Assembly (NCBI GenBank): GCA_045806965.1
Contig: JBJMIG010000054.1
Location: 1-64,000, forward strand
Length of the DNA stretch: 64,000 nucleotides
Source of the DNA: DASYTH01 sp045806965
GTDB lineage: Bacteria; Actinomycetota; Actinomycetes; Mycobacteriales; Pseudonocardiaceae
Direction: 5' to 3'
Part shown: piece after piece, positions 43,970 to 54,019 of the stretch
How positions within the stretch are numbered: the stretch's first letter is position 1
How the letters are laid out: each line of letters begins with the position of its first letter
The notes under the pieces: generated by a model
What the model was told of the DNA's origin: nothing
Database searches by the model: none
The model's input: only the letters and a program-made list of their open reading frames with translations
Position numbers and translations under genes: made by a program

Positions 43970-44743
43970 TCACACGGGTGTGGCGATCCGGAAATGGCCG
44001 TAGCGCGCGCTGCCGGAGAGGATGTCCCGTTCCAGGCGCCGTAGTTCCCAGCTCGGCTCGACGCCCAACTCGCTGACGAACAGCGTCCGTGTGTTCCGGT
44101 ACTCGCGCAGCGCATCGGTCTGCCGCCCGGTCTGGCACAGGGCGATCATCAGCTCGCCGCGCAGCCGTTCCCGGAACGGGTAGCGCTCGACGAGCGCCGT
44201 CAGGTCGGCGACGATGTCCGCCGACCGGGACAGCTCGATCTGCAGCTCGAAGTAGTCCTCGGCGGCGGCGATTCGCCGCTCGGCGAGCTGCGCGGCGATC
44301 GACCGGATCCGGTCGCTGTCCACACCCGCGAACGGTTCACCCCGCCACAGCGCCAGCGCGTCGGCGAGGAACCTGCTCGCCTCGTGCGGCCGATGCGCCG
44401 ACATCAGCGACCGGCCCTTGCCCACCAACTCGTCGAATATCTGCAGATCCAGCTCACCGGGGCTGACCCGCGCCAGGTAGCCGGGCGGCTCGGTCTCCAG
44501 CAGCCGGTGCAGGCCGCTGCGGACCAGCCGCTTGCGGATGCCGGACACGCAGATGTGCACCTGGCTGCGTGCCGTGGCCGGTGGCGTGGCCCCCCACAGC
44601 GCGTCGATCAGCGACTCGATCGGCACCACCCGGTTGGCGTTCCAGATCAGGGTCGCCAGCACCACCTGCTGCCGGCGCGCGGTAATCCGGATCGTTCCCC
44701 TCGCCCCATACAGCTCCAACTGGCCGAGTACCGAGATCTTCAT
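43970..44743 (-). CDS. SARP-family transcriptional activator
   Basis: This 257-residue regulator has only the OmpR-type winged helix (MKISVLGQLELYGARGTIRI to about residue 95) and the bacterial transcriptional activation domain (100-250, EPSWELRRLERDIL at the end). This is the layout of pathway-specific activators like ActII-ORF4 or RedD. ATG at 44743 has GGGGAG close upstream. The large SARP-ATPase gene ends 141 bases upstream on the same strand; both probably serve the adjacent cluster. Confidence 0.9.
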   Translation of the reverse strand: MKISVLGQLELYGARGTIRITARRQQVVLATLIWNANRVVPIESLIDALWGATPPATARSQVHICVSGIRKRLVRSGLHRLLETEPPGYLARVSPGELDLQIFDELVGKGRSLMSAHRPHEASRFLADALALWRGEPFAGVDSDRIRSIAAQLAERRIAAAEDYFELQIELSRSADIVADLTALVERYPFRERLRGELMIALCQTGRQTDALREYRNTRTLFVSELGVEPSWELRRLERDILSGSARYGHFRIATPV

Positions 44744-44884
44744 GCGCTCCCCATTCCGCCGCGTTCCGTGGAGGGAAGGCGCACAAACAAACGGCCCGGG
44801 TACGGGATCCCGCCACACCTCCCACGTGGCCGGGTCCATCCCCGCCGCCACCCGGCCCGGTACAGATCGTCTACGCGGTGGCCC

Positions 44885-47800
44885 TCATATCGCTCTCGGA
44901 TCGCTCTCAGCACTACCGTGCGAGCCGGTATACCGGCCAACGCGCATCGCCGGCCACCGCGCGAGGGACAGGATCGGCCCGAGGCCGGGTGAGCTCTGGC
45001 CGTTGATCCGATCGAGCGTGGCCGTGGCGAAGGCCACCGCGGTGGCGTCGCTCATCGCGGCGCCGCGGTCGGTGGCCTCCGCCAGCCGCACGGGGCCGAG
45101 TCGCCGGGCGAGCTCGACGGCGTTGGCCCGCAGCCGCGCGGCCTCGACGCCGACCGGTTCGACCGCCGTCTTGCTCGCCAGCAGCGCACCCCGGATCGTG
45201 GCCGCGGCCTCGTCCTCGCCGAGCCGGATGAGCAGATCAATCGCGTTGCACAAGGCGACCCACTGCTGCGCCCAATGACTCTCCCGGCACCAGTAACCGA
45301 TGACCTCGGCGGCGAACTGGGCAGCCTGCCGCGGATCGCTGTGGCGGGTCAGGATGCCGGTGGCGACGCTGAGCGCCACCCCTGGCACGTAGGTGTTGCC
45401 GCCCGCGCTCGCCACGAGATAGGCCTGCTCGAGCAGGTTGAACGCCCGCATCGGCTCGTGGTCCTGCAACACGACGCCAAGGGCGTAGTCGGCCCAGGCC
45501 GTCGCGGTTGGATTGCGCGTCTCGGCCGCCAGGTGCTTGGCCCGCCGGGCGAGCCGGATGGCGGGCGGCTCGGCTCCCCGGTATGCGTGCTGCAGGGCGC
45601 CGCTCGCGGTGACGTAGGCGACGCACTGGGTGTCGCCGACCGCGCCGGCCAGTCTGGCCACCGTGGCGTAGAGGTGCGCGGCCTCGGTGAGCCGTCCCTG
45701 GAACGACGCCACCCTGGCCAGTACCCACAGCGGGTAGCGGCGGCGCGGATCGTCCCGGTCCGGGACGGTCCGCAGCCCACGCAACGCGTACTCGGTCGCG
45801 CCGGTGAGATCGCCCCGGCGGGCCGCGCCGGCCGCGGCAACCGCGAGCGCCTCGGCGAGCCCCTGGTCGTCCGTCTCGTCGCCGGCGGCCGCGACCGCCC
45901 GCTCAGCCCAGCTGTACAGCTCGGACGGCCCGTGCGACCAGGTGTAACGCAGCAGCGCCGCGGAGATCCGCAGCGCCGTGGCCGGCTCGTTGGTCAGCGC
46001 CCAGATGTGCGCGCTGCGCAGGTCGTCGAGCATCTGGTGGATCCGCTCGGCGCAGTGCGCCTCGTCCGGCCCGATGAGGCCTGCGACCGTGGACTCGGCC
46101 ACGTGCAGGCAGTACGACAGGTGCCTACGCCGCGCGGCCGCGATCTGCCGGGTCCGTTCCAGCCGCTCCCGCCCGTAGATCCGCAGCGTTTCGAGCATCG
46201 TGAACCGGCTCGGCGAGCCGTCGGTGTCGGCCACCAACATGGACTTGTGCACCAGGCCGGTGACCGCGTCCACCACCTCGGCCGGTTCGGTCTCCTCGTC
46301 GCCCGCGATGGCCACGGCGTCGTCCAGCGTGAACGCGCCGACCAGCACGCTCAGCCGGTCGAACACCTGCCGCTCGGGTGGCTCGAGCAGGTGGTAGGAC
46401 CAGTCGACCACGGTGCCGAGGGTGCTGTGCCGGGTCTCTCGAACCCGCCTCGTGCTGTGCAGGAAATGCAGCCGGCGCTCCAGCCGCCCGGCGATCTCGT
46501 GGACCGACATCGACCGCAGGCGGGTCGCGGCCAGCTCGATGGCCAGCGGAAGCCCGTCCAGCCGCCGGCAGATCTCCACGATCCCGGTCACATTGTGCTC
46601 GCCGAGGGTGAAGGTGGCGGTGGCGGCGGTAGCCCGGTCGACGAACAGGGCCACGGACGGCACGGCCGCTGCCCGAGCCGGGGTCAGCGGTTCGGTCGCG
46701 GACGGGAGCGCGAGCGGCTGCACGGGCAGGACCTGCTCGCCGTCGACGCCGAGCGGCTCCCGGCTGGTGGCCAGCACGGTCACCTCGGGGCACCCCCTGG
46801 CCAACTCGTCGACCAGGCTTGCCGCCGCCTCGAGCACGTGCTCGCAGTTGTCGATCAGCAGCAACGCGCGCCGGGACCGGAGGAACTCGACGAGCGCGTC
46901 AGTCACGCTCAGTCCCCGCGGTTCCTGCACCCCCAGCGTGGTCGCCAGGACATCGGGAACCAGCCAGCCGTGCCGCACGGCGGCCAGCTCGCACACCCAG
47001 ACACCGTGCGGAAAGTCCGTCTGCGCATTCGCGGCCACCCGGAGCGCGAGCCGGGTCTTGCCGACCCCGCCGACCCCCGTCATGGTGACCACCCGGTGCC
47101 GCGTCAGCGTGGCCAGGGCGATGTCGACATCCGCGGTCCGGCCGACCAGCGCGCTCAGTTCGAGGCGGAGGTTGCCGACCGGGTCGCGCCGGGGCGGCTC
47201 GTGCACCACCGTTGTCTCCCGCGGCTGGACGGCCGCGCGGTCCAGGCTCGCGTCGCCGCGCAGGATGCGCTGGTGGCGCTGGCGCAGCGCGGGCGAGGGC
47301 TCCAGGCCCAGTTGGTCGACGAGCTGGTCGCGGAACACCCGGTACACGGCCAGCGCGTCGGCCTGCCGCCCGGCCCGGTACAGCGCGACCATCTGCAGCC
47401 CACGGGGCCGTTCGCGCAGGGGATGCTCGGCCACGAACGCGTCGATGTCACCGATGAGCTCGGCGTGCCGGCCCATCGCCAGGCAGGCCTCGAACCACTC
47501 CTCCTTCGCCACCAGGCGCAACTCCTCAAGCCGCATCGCCTCGTAACGGCAGAACTCCTCGCCCGCGAACTCAGCGAATGCCGCACCGCGCCACAACTCC
47601 AGCGCCTCGCCGAGACGCGTGGCAACCCGGTCGGGCCGCTCGGGCTCGGCGACCGCCTGGATCACGATTCGTTCGAAGCGGGCCGCGTCCAACGAGTCCG
47701 CATCGACTCGCAGCAGGTAGCCGGGCGGCTCGGTGACCAGTGCCGCGGAGCCGCCGGGCGCGCACTCGTCCAGGGCCGCGCGCAGCCGCCAGACCTGCGT

Positions 47801-47992
47801 GTGCAGGTTCCGCTGCCTGGCCGCCGCCGGCACGTCCTCCGCCCAGAGGACGTGGACCAGGCGGTCGGCCGACACCACCGTGTTCGCCTGGACCAGCAGC
47901 GCCGCCACCAACCGGCGTTGCAGCACGCCGGTCAACCGGGCGGGCACCCCGTCGTGCGCCACGGTGAGCGGCCCGAGCACGGTGAACCGCAT
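44885..47992 (-). CDS. Large SARP regulator with LuxR/AfsR-type ATPase
   Basis: This 1035-residue protein starts MRFTVLGPLTVAHDGVPARL. It has winged helix plus activation domain (1-250), an ATPase with Walker A GVGGVGKTRLA near 302-312, LLLIDNCEHV near 390 and TSREPLGV, then helical repeats. This is the type of regulator that activates antibiotic clusters directly. ATG at 47992 has GGGAG three bases upstream. It is on the same strand as the condensation-glycosyltransferase gene, separated by 490 bases that include a terminator, so it has its own promoter. Confidence 0.88.
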   Translation of the reverse strand: MRFTVLGPLTVAHDGVPARLTGVLQRRLVAALLVQANTVVSADRLVHVLWAEDVPAAARQRNLHTQVWRLRAALDECAPGGSAALVTEPPGYLLRVDADSLDAARFERIVIQAVAEPERPDRVATRLGEALELWRGAAFAEFAGEEFCRYEAMRLEELRLVAKEEWFEACLAMGRHAELIGDIDAFVAEHPLRERPRGLQMVALYRAGRQADALAVYRVFRDQLVDQLGLEPSPALRQRHQRILRGDASLDRAAVQPRETTVVHEPPRRDPVGNLRLELSALVGRTADVDIALATLTRHRVVTMTGVGGVGKTRLALRVAANAQTDFPHGVWVCELAAVRHGWLVPDVLATTLGVQEPRGLSVTDALVEFLRSRRALLLIDNCEHVLEAAASLVDELARGCPEVTVLATSREPLGVDGEQVLPVQPLALPSATEPLTPARAAAVPSVALFVDRATAATATFTLGEHNVTGIVEICRRLDGLPLAIELAATRLRSMSVHEIAGRLERRLHFLHSTRRVRETRHSTLGTVVDWSYHLLEPPERQVFDRLSVLVGAFTLDDAVAIAGDEETEPAEVVDAVTGLVHKSMLVADTDGSPSRFTMLETLRIYGRERLERTRQIAAARRRHLSYCLHVAESTVAGLIGPDEAHCAERIHQMLDDLRSAHIWALTNEPATALRISAALLRYTWSHGPSELYSWAERAVAAAGDETDDQGLAEALAVAAAGAARRGDLTGATEYALRGLRTVPDRDDPRRRYPLWVLARVASFQGRLTEAAHLYATVARLAGAVGDTQCVAYVTASGALQHAYRGAEPPAIRLARRAKHLAAETRNPTATAWADYALGVVLQDHEPMRAFNLLEQAYLVASAGGNTYVPGVALSVATGILTRHSDPRQAAQFAAEVIGYWCRESHWAQQWVALCNAIDLLIRLGEDEAAATIRGALLASKTAVEPVGVEAARLRANAVELARRLGPVRLAEATDRGAAMSDATAVAFATATLDRINGQSSPGLGPILSLARWPAMRVGRYTGSHGSAESDPRAI

Positions 47993-48482
47993 CAACTCCC
48001 CACTTCCGACCGCCAACCGGGTCCGAGTTCCCCCTCAATGGCTTGGGGTGCGAGCCTCGCGCTCCGCCACGGACCGGCCTTTACATTTTCGGAAGAAAGC
48101 CCGACAAATCGCCCGGCCGCACGCAGAATGGTCACCCGCCGAACCTGAGAATGGCCGATGCCCCGCCCCATGATGCGACGATATCGCCCCGCGATCCAGC
48201 CGGCCGGACCAAATGGGCGAACGAAGGGGCATCCGGCGCCGCTGCCGGACCCGGGGTCACGAAAAGTGAGCGTGCTGCCCGGGTTGGCGGGCTACTTTCC
48301 CCGTTCGCCAGGCAGCCGCCGACGATGACCCGCCATGACGGTGTGGCGTGCTCGCCCCGGCGTCGCGAATGTGACCGGCAACGATATTCCCGCAGGCTGG
48401 TGGGCCTACGGGAATTATTACGATTGTCGCCGCCGTTATCGAGAACGATTCGAACCGATGGGTCACCGGGCCGCGGAGTCGA
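47993..48482. other. Intergenic region, 490 bp, before SARP gene
   Basis: This should hold the promoter of the large SARP gene. It also carries the hairpin at 48386-48415. The part near 48360-48440 is AT-richer than the average. I see no StrR-type palindrome and no convincing coding frame. Confidence 0.4.
48386..48415 (-). terminator. Terminator of the condensation-GT transcript
   Basis: Twelve-base arms (48386-48397 and 48404-48415) with one G-U pair on the minus-strand RNA surround a six-base loop, 67 bases after the stop of the fusion gene. Confidence 0.55.
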
Positions 48483-51400
48483 TCAACTTGATATCGCGTC
48501 GCCGTCAGCTCTCCTGCCCTGCTGGACCGACCAGGTTGGCGGCTCGGAACCGGGGGCATGGGCCTGGTTGGCGACTTTCGACCACAGTCGCATCAGCTGG
48601 GACAGCGTCTGGGCCCACGTCGGTGCGGCCTGCTGGTTGTTCACCAGTTCGGCGGCGCGTCGGCGGCGCTCTTCTGGGTTGCGGCAGAGGCGGATGACGT
48701 GCGCGGCGAACGACCCGGCGTCGTCGGCGACGCACATGGCCGCGCGCAGCGGCTCCGGGACACCGGTACCGCCAATGGTCGTCGACACGACCAGCCGGGC
48801 TCGCCGGATCGCCTCGATCGTCTTCACCTTGACCCCGCCGCCGATGCGCAGCGGGATCAACACCACGTCCGCGGCATCCAGCTCGGCGTCGAGGTCGGCG
48901 ATGTAGCCCGCGACCAGTGCGCCATGGCACGACCCGCCGAGGCGGGCCAGCTCCGCCGGCAGATTGACGCCGCCGAGCACGAGGATGGCATCCCGGATCT
49001 CCTGGCGGATGCGGGGAAACACCTCGCGGGCCAGCCAGCGGAAGGCGTCGCGATTGGGGGCGTAGTCATAGTCCGCGACGAACAGCAGCCGGGGTGCGGT
49101 GAGCATCCCGCCGGGATCCGGCCTGGGCCGAGTGGCGCTCCGCACGTGGTCCCAGCCGTTGGTGATGAGCTGCGGCACCACCGACGGGTCGCGGGCGAGC
49201 ACCACCGCCTTGTCCTCGGGGCTCAGCGTGACCACGGCGCCGGCCCGCCGCCACGCCCGCAACTCCCGCTCGCGCAACCCGACGATGTCGGCGGCGGTGA
49301 CCGGTTCGCCGAGCGCGGCCCGCTGCTCCAGCAACTGCGACTCGATGTTCTGCTCGACCAGGATGGTGCGGTCGTGCAGCTCGGGTGGGACCACGTCGAG
49401 CAGGTAGTGGCCCTCGATGTGTACGACGTCGTATCCGCCGTCGCGCGACGCGTGCTCGCGGACGAGGTCGAAGGCTGGCCGGCAGGTCCTTGCCGGCGCG
49501 GGTCCCGGGGTGGACTCGTCGACGAAGACGTGCGTCGTCAGCCCCGGCAGCACTGGAATGGCCTGGCAGTCCCTGGCCACGTCTTCGGCGGGTGCGACGA
49601 CGACGAGATCGACCGGCGATTCCCGCAGCGCGTGCAGCAGCACCTTCATGCACCGGGTGCGCCCACCCCCGATCGTCGGCCACAGCATGTCGTGGGACAC
49701 GAAGAGCGCACGTGAACGACGGTTTTCGCGGCCGGCGCGAGGGTGGCCCGGAGCTTGTGGCCGGGCGGGTCTGGTGGTGTGCGGCGCGATCGGGCCGTCG
49801 GCGGGGGGACGCCCTGAGTTGCTGGACAGGACCGGGGCCTGTCGCCAGGCGGCTTCGTCGTGTACGTGCGGTGGGGCGGCAGCGGCGCGAACGTAGACAT
49901 CGGGCGTGTGCACGTCGGTGCGGTCGCCGATCAGGTCGAGGAATGCGCGGTGCAGGTTCTGCGCCGGTGATTCGGTGGCATGGTAGCCCGTGAGCCGGTG
50001 GTGACCGTCCGTGCCGGGTTCGGCGAAGACGCCGCCCTGTTCGCCGACCAGGTCCGTCCACAGTCGGCGGACGGCGGGCAGGTTGACCCAGCCCCGGTGT
50101 CTGCGTACCCAGCCCGCGCCCCGCGAGGGCGGCGTGACCTTCGCCGAGGCGGTGATCTCCTCGGGAGTGAGATCCCGGTCTGCCGCGGTGATGACCAGTG
50201 CTTCGATCGCGTGCAGGATCTCGTGCATGGCGCGGACCGGTACGTAGTGGGTGTCGCACGTGAGCTCCAACTCGATCGAGTCCGGCGCCTCGTCCATGGC
50301 GTGGAGGTGCAACCGCGTGTCGATCCTGGGGTGGCTGCCCAGGAACACGATTCGGGTGTGCTCGCGCAGGGTGGTGAGGTCCGTGGTGCCCTGGCGAGCC
50401 GTTGCGGTGCGCTCGCGTCGGTCGTTGAAGTGGCAGCCAAGGTCGATGTGCGCCCCGCGGGTGTGCTCGACCTCTCGGCGGACGGCCCGCGCATGGGCTG
50501 GCCGGTAGAGCCCGTGTTGGTAGGCGTCGAGCGCGGCGGTGAAGACCCGCCGGATCGCGGTGTCGAAACTCAGGTCGCGCAGGTCGACGTGGAGTGGGGA
50601 ATCCCAGCAGAGATAACCGGCCATCCGCGCGTTGTCCCGGATCAGCCGGTTGGACACCAGGACCTGGACCAGCGCCTCGTCGTGGCCGGTGTAACCGCCG
50701 AACACCTCGGACATCGCGGTCAGCAACACCGCGCTGCTGCTGACGTGAAGCCGTTGCGCCACAACCGGCAGCGCGACGGCCAACGCTCGGGATCGCAGCT
50801 GCAGCGTCCAGAACCGGTCCGCCTCCTGCTTGGCGGGGGCGAAGTCGAACAGGGTCGGCGGGGCCGCGTGGAGCAGGTCACGCCAGCGCCGCAGCGCGGC
50901 GTCGCTCACCGCCCGCCCCTTGGGCGAGGCCTCGAACGCCGCCTGGTCCAGCGGTTCCCACCCGTCGTGTGGTGGCAGTTGCGCGGCCGGGTCCGCCAGG
51001 AACGCCGTGAGCGACTCCTCGACGACGCGCCAGCCGTAGAGGTCGAGGGCCATGTGGTTGACGGCCAGGACAAGCGACCTTGGCGCCCCGCCCTGCAGCA
51101 CCACCGCCACCCGTAGCGGCCACTCCGTCGCCGAGTCGATGTCCGACCGGCCCAGAACCGCGGCCACCTCCTTGCGGACGCGGTCGAGGCCGCCCGGCGG
51201 GGCGACGTACACGGCGACCGGGACGACGCCGTCGCCCGCCACGACCTGAAGCAACTCCTCGCCCCGGCGGAGGTAGGTGGTCCGCAGCGTGTCGTACCGC
51301 GCCACGGTGCGCCGTAGCGCGGCGCAGACCCCGTCCAGCGTGACCCCGTCCGGCACCACGACGGTCCACACCATGTTGAAGAAGGCGCGGTCGTTGCCCA

Positions 51401-51503
51401 TCCAGTCGATGACCCCCCACATCGCCCACTGGCCGTGGGTCGCGGGACCGGTCGCCGTGCGGCATCCACTCACCCGGACGGACAGTTCGCGGGTTGGTTC
51501 CAT
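48483..51503 (-). CDS. Fused NRPS-like condensation domain and GT4 glycosyltransferase
   Basis: This 1006-residue protein has an N-terminal condensation-domain fold over about 450 residues. The catalytic-motif variant NHMALDLYG (for HHxxxDG) is near residue 150, with later NRLIRDNARMAGYLCWDSPL like the C4/C5 region. From about residue 620 it is a GT-B glycosyltransferase of family 4 type (LFVSHDMLWPTIGGGRTRCM, HIEGHYLLDVV, LIPLRIGGGVKVKTIEAIRR). I do not know a described protein with this pairing. Downstream of the StrR gene by 90 bases and probably co-transcribed. ATG at 51503 has GAGGAG upstream. Likely acylates an amine and attaches a sugar. Confidence 0.82.
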   Translation of the reverse strand: MEPTRELSVRVSGCRTATGPATHGQWAMWGVIDWMGNDRAFFNMVWTVVVPDGVTLDGVCAALRRTVARYDTLRTTYLRRGEELLQVVAGDGVVPVAVYVAPPGGLDRVRKEVAAVLGRSDIDSATEWPLRVAVVLQGGAPRSLVLAVNHMALDLYGWRVVEESLTAFLADPAAQLPPHDGWEPLDQAAFEASPKGRAVSDAALRRWRDLLHAAPPTLFDFAPAKQEADRFWTLQLRSRALAVALPVVAQRLHVSSSAVLLTAMSEVFGGYTGHDEALVQVLVSNRLIRDNARMAGYLCWDSPLHVDLRDLSFDTAIRRVFTAALDAYQHGLYRPAHARAVRREVEHTRGAHIDLGCHFNDRRERTATARQGTTDLTTLREHTRIVFLGSHPRIDTRLHLHAMDEAPDSIELELTCDTHYVPVRAMHEILHAIEALVITAADRDLTPEEITASAKVTPPSRGAGWVRRHRGWVNLPAVRRLWTDLVGEQGGVFAEPGTDGHHRLTGYHATESPAQNLHRAFLDLIGDRTDVHTPDVYVRAAAAPPHVHDEAAWRQAPVLSSNSGRPPADGPIAPHTTRPARPQAPGHPRAGRENRRSRALFVSHDMLWPTIGGGRTRCMKVLLHALRESPVDLVVVAPAEDVARDCQAIPVLPGLTTHVFVDESTPGPAPARTCRPAFDLVREHASRDGGYDVVHIEGHYLLDVVPPELHDRTILVEQNIESQLLEQRAALGEPVTAADIVGLRERELRAWRRAGAVVTLSPEDKAVVLARDPSVVPQLITNGWDHVRSATRPRPDPGGMLTAPRLLFVADYDYAPNRDAFRWLAREVFPRIRQEIRDAILVLGGVNLPAELARLGGSCHGALVAGYIADLDAELDAADVVLIPLRIGGGVKVKTIEAIRRARLVVSTTIGGTGVPEPLRAAMCVADDAGSFAAHVIRLCRNPEERRRRAAELVNNQQAAPTWAQTLSQLMRLWSKVANQAHAPGSEPPTWSVQQGRRADGDAISS

Positions 51504-51593
51504 GGCTGAGTGCTCCTCGCGCACGTCGCTGGGGTTCGCGGCCGCGATGGGTGAGCGCCGCCCGACGTCCGCGGACGGGCACCGGTCGGCTGG

Positions 51594-52616
51594 TCACATG
51601 GCCTTGGGTCGCGTCTGGCCCTCGATCGCCTCCGCGAGGCCGTGCCAGGCGGTGGCGTAGCCGCGAGCCAGTTCCGCGATGAGGTTGGCGCAGTGCGATG
51701 GAACGGCTGTGACGACCCAGGTCTTGTCATCCGGGCTGACCGCGTGCAGGTCGAACCACCGGAGCAGGCGGCGTCCCGCGTCGCTGAACTTCAGTGCTGG
51801 ATCCTGCTTCAGGCCTTGGAGGGTGGCGAGCAGGTTCGTCAACGCGACCTGGTCCACGGGCTTGCGGTTCGCCTCGTGCTCTGCCGTCCCCCGCTGGTTG
51901 TTCCGTCCGGCGCGCTGCTTGGCCGGTACCGGATCCATTCCGCACCGCATGCGGTCGCGTACATCGCGCGCGGTGCCGACGGCGATGCCGGCGCTTCTGG
52001 CGACCTCATGGAGCGAGGCGTGCGGGCGCGCGGCGAGCAACTCGCTCGCTCTGATGCGCCCCTGGCTCGGGTCTACCGGGCGGGCTCGGCCGTCGCGCCC
52101 AACTCGCGACGTGAGATGCCGCGACGTGCCCGACTGCCGGCGAATCAGGCTGATCGAGTCGGGTGACAGTCCCACGGCTTCCGCGATGGCGCGATCAGAC
52201 CACTCGGGGCGCTGGACGAGCACTCGTGCGGCGGCGGCACGCCGGTCCGCCAATGACAGCGGGAGACCGTGCGCGAGATTGGCGCGAACCGCCTCCAGAA
52301 ACGCGCTCTCCTCGGTACCGTCGAAAAACTGTACGGCGATCTCGTCGTCCCCACGCAATTGCGCCACGCGCAACCGGTGCACGCCATCCACGACCCGCAT
52401 CGTCTGCCGGTGCACCAAAATGGGCGGCAACTCGGCCGCGGACCCTAACAGCAGCCGGATGTGTTCGGGGTCCTCCCCGTCGACGCGTGGCGAGGCGGCG
52501 ACTTGGAGAAGACGGATCGGGACCAGTGTGCGTTGTTCGACATTTTCGGGTGACGATGCGGTCGCGATGGTCCGCAGACGATCGGACGGTTTACCAGAAG
52601 CGAGGTCCTTCGGCAC
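51594..52616 (-). CDS. StrR-like pathway-specific activator (ParB/sulfiredoxin fold)
   Basis: This 340-residue regulator has the StrR-family order: ParB-like N-terminal domain (VRVDGEDPEH pattern, LPPILVHRQTMRVVDGVHRL, GDDEIAVQFFDGTEESAFLE, NLAHGLPLSLADR) then a helix-turn-helix (WSDRAIAEAVGLSPDSISLI), and a variable C-terminal part. StrR activates streptomycin genes and relatives activate many aminoglycoside and glycopeptide clusters. Two StrR-type palindromes occur in this window. GTG start at 52616 follows GGGGGCTG. Confidence 0.9.
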   Translation of the reverse strand: MPKDLASGKPSDRLRTIATASSPENVEQRTLVPIRLLQVAASPRVDGEDPEHIRLLLGSAAELPPILVHRQTMRVVDGVHRLRVAQLRGDDEIAVQFFDGTEESAFLEAVRANLAHGLPLSLADRRAAAARVLVQRPEWSDRAIAEAVGLSPDSISLIRRQSGTSRHLTSRVGRDGRARPVDPSQGRIRASELLAARPHASLHEVARSAGIAVGTARDVRDRMRCGMDPVPAKQRAGRNNQRGTAEHEANRKPVDQVALTNLLATLQGLKQDPALKFSDAGRRLLRWFDLHAVSPDDKTWVVTAVPSHCANLIAELARGYATAWHGLAEAIEGQTRPKAM

Positions 52617-52833
52617 TTGTTCAGCCCCCGGGGTTGCAACGGCGACATAGCCAGGTCACGGTTATTGCGCGACGCTCCACGCGCACGACCTGAGGTAACG
52701 GCTTCGATAGTTTTCGTGGTTCAGCGCGACCGTTTGCGCACTCCCATATTTCGCCCGGTCACGCCGTACCGCGTCAAAGGCTAACGCTCTACACGGTAGG
52801 TGATCCATCTTCGGCCGGACAAGTGCGTAAATT

Positions 52834-52855
52834 GATAGCCGGCTGATAGCCGGCT
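52834..52855 (+). repeat. Tandem 11-bp repeat GATAGCCGGCT
   Basis: Two perfect copies of GATAGCCGGCT (52834-52844, 52845-52855) lie in the 296-base divergent-side spacer upstream of the StrR gene. Each copy includes the palindrome AGCCGGCT. The 11-base period is one DNA turn and matches SARP operator spacing, so a SARP could activate strR here. No other gene lies in this spacer. Confidence 0.5.
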
Positions 52856-52912
52856 GGACTACAAGTGGCGGCAACGGCCACCATCGAGCGCCGGTGGACG
52901 CGCCGGGACATT

Positions 52913-54019
52913 TCATCGGTCCAGTTCACCCGCGATGAACCGCTCCACCGCTGCCCGCGCGGTGTCGTCGTCGTACTGCACCGGCGGGGACTTCATGAAG
53001 TAGGACGACGCGGAGCGGATCGGACCGCCGATCCCGCGATCCAGAGCGATCTTCGCCGCACGTACCGCGTCGATGACGATGCCGGCGGAGTTCGGCGAGT
53101 CCCATACCTCGAGCTTGTACTCCAGACTCAGCGGTACGTCGCCGAACGCCCGGCCCTCCAGCCGCACGTAGGCCCACTTGCGGTCGTCGAGCCATGCCAC
53201 ATGGTCCGACGGGCCGATGTGCACGTTGCGTTTGCCGAGGTCCCGATCGACCTGAGAAGTGACCGACTGTGTCTTGGAGACCCTCTTGGACTCCAGTCGT
53301 TCGAGCTCCTTCATGTTCAGGAAGTCCATGTTCCCGCCCACGTTGAGTTGCATGGTGCGGTCGAGGTGAACGCCCCGGTCCTCGAACAGCCTGGCCAGCA
53401 CGCGGTGCGTGATGGTGGCGCCGACCTGCGACTTGATGTCGTCGCCAATGATCGGCACGCGCGCGGCGCGGAACTTCTGGGCCCACGCCGGGTCGGAGGC
53501 GATGAATACCGGCAGCGCGTTGACGAACGCCACGCCGGCGTCGATGGCGGCCTGCGCGTAGAACCGATCCGCCTCCTCCGAGCCAACCGGCAGGTAGGAC
53601 ACCAACACGTCGGCGGCCGAGGCACGCAGCGCCTGGGTCACGTCCACCGGCTGCTGGTCGGACTCTTCGATGGTCTGCCGGTAGAACCGGCCGAGGCCGT
53701 CGAAGGTGGGCCCGCGCTGCACGGCGACGCCCAGCGGTGGCACGTCGGCGATCGTTATCGTGTTGTTCTCGCTCGCCCCGATGGCCTCGGCCAGGTCGGC
53801 GCCGACCTTCTTGGCGTCCACGTCGAAGGCGGCGACGAACTCGATGTCACGTACGTGGTACTCGCCGAACTCGACGTGCATCAAGCCGGGCACCTTGATG
53901 TGCTTGTCGGCATCGCGGTAGTAATGGACACCCTGTACCAGCGATGCCGCGCAATTTCCGACGCCGACGATCGCCACTCGGACTTTGGCCGGATTTTCCC
54001 GAATAACGTCGTGGTTCAT
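52913..54019 (-). CDS. ino1: Myo-inositol-1-phosphate synthase
   Basis: This 368-residue NAD-dependent enzyme turns glucose-6-phosphate into myo-inositol-1-phosphate. It closely follows the actinobacterial type: VRVAIVGVGNCAASLVQGVH, LMHVEFGEYHVRDIEFVAAF, ASENNTI, VSYLPVGSEEADRFYAQAAI, GDDIKSQVGATITHRVL, and SPPVQYDDD near the end. ATG at 54019 has GGAG upstream; a longer frame upstream is non-homologous. A housekeeping copy for mycothiol and lipids presumably exists elsewhere, so this one serves the cluster. Confidence 0.93.
   Translation of the reverse strand: MNHDVIRENPAKVRVAIVGVGNCAASLVQGVHYYRDADKHIKVPGLMHVEFGEYHVRDIEFVAAFDVDAKKVGADLAEAIGASENNTITIADVPPLGVAVQRGPTFDGLGRFYRQTIEESDQQPVDVTQALRASAADVLVSYLPVGSEEADRFYAQAAIDAGVAFVNALPVFIASDPAWAQKFRAARVPIIGDDIKSQVGATITHRVLARLFEDRGVHLDRTMQLNVGGNMDFLNMKELERLESKRVSKTQSVTSQVDRDLGKRNVHIGPSDHVAWLDDRKWAYVRLEGRAFGDVPLSLEYKLEVWDSPNSAGIVIDAVRAAKIALDRGIGGPIRSASSYFMKSPPVQYDDDTARAAVERFIAGELDR

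Noticed and set aside
45275..48148. 957-codon open frame on the plus strand
   Set aside because: Antisense to the large SARP gene, which has clear domains. Composition is that of a shadow frame.
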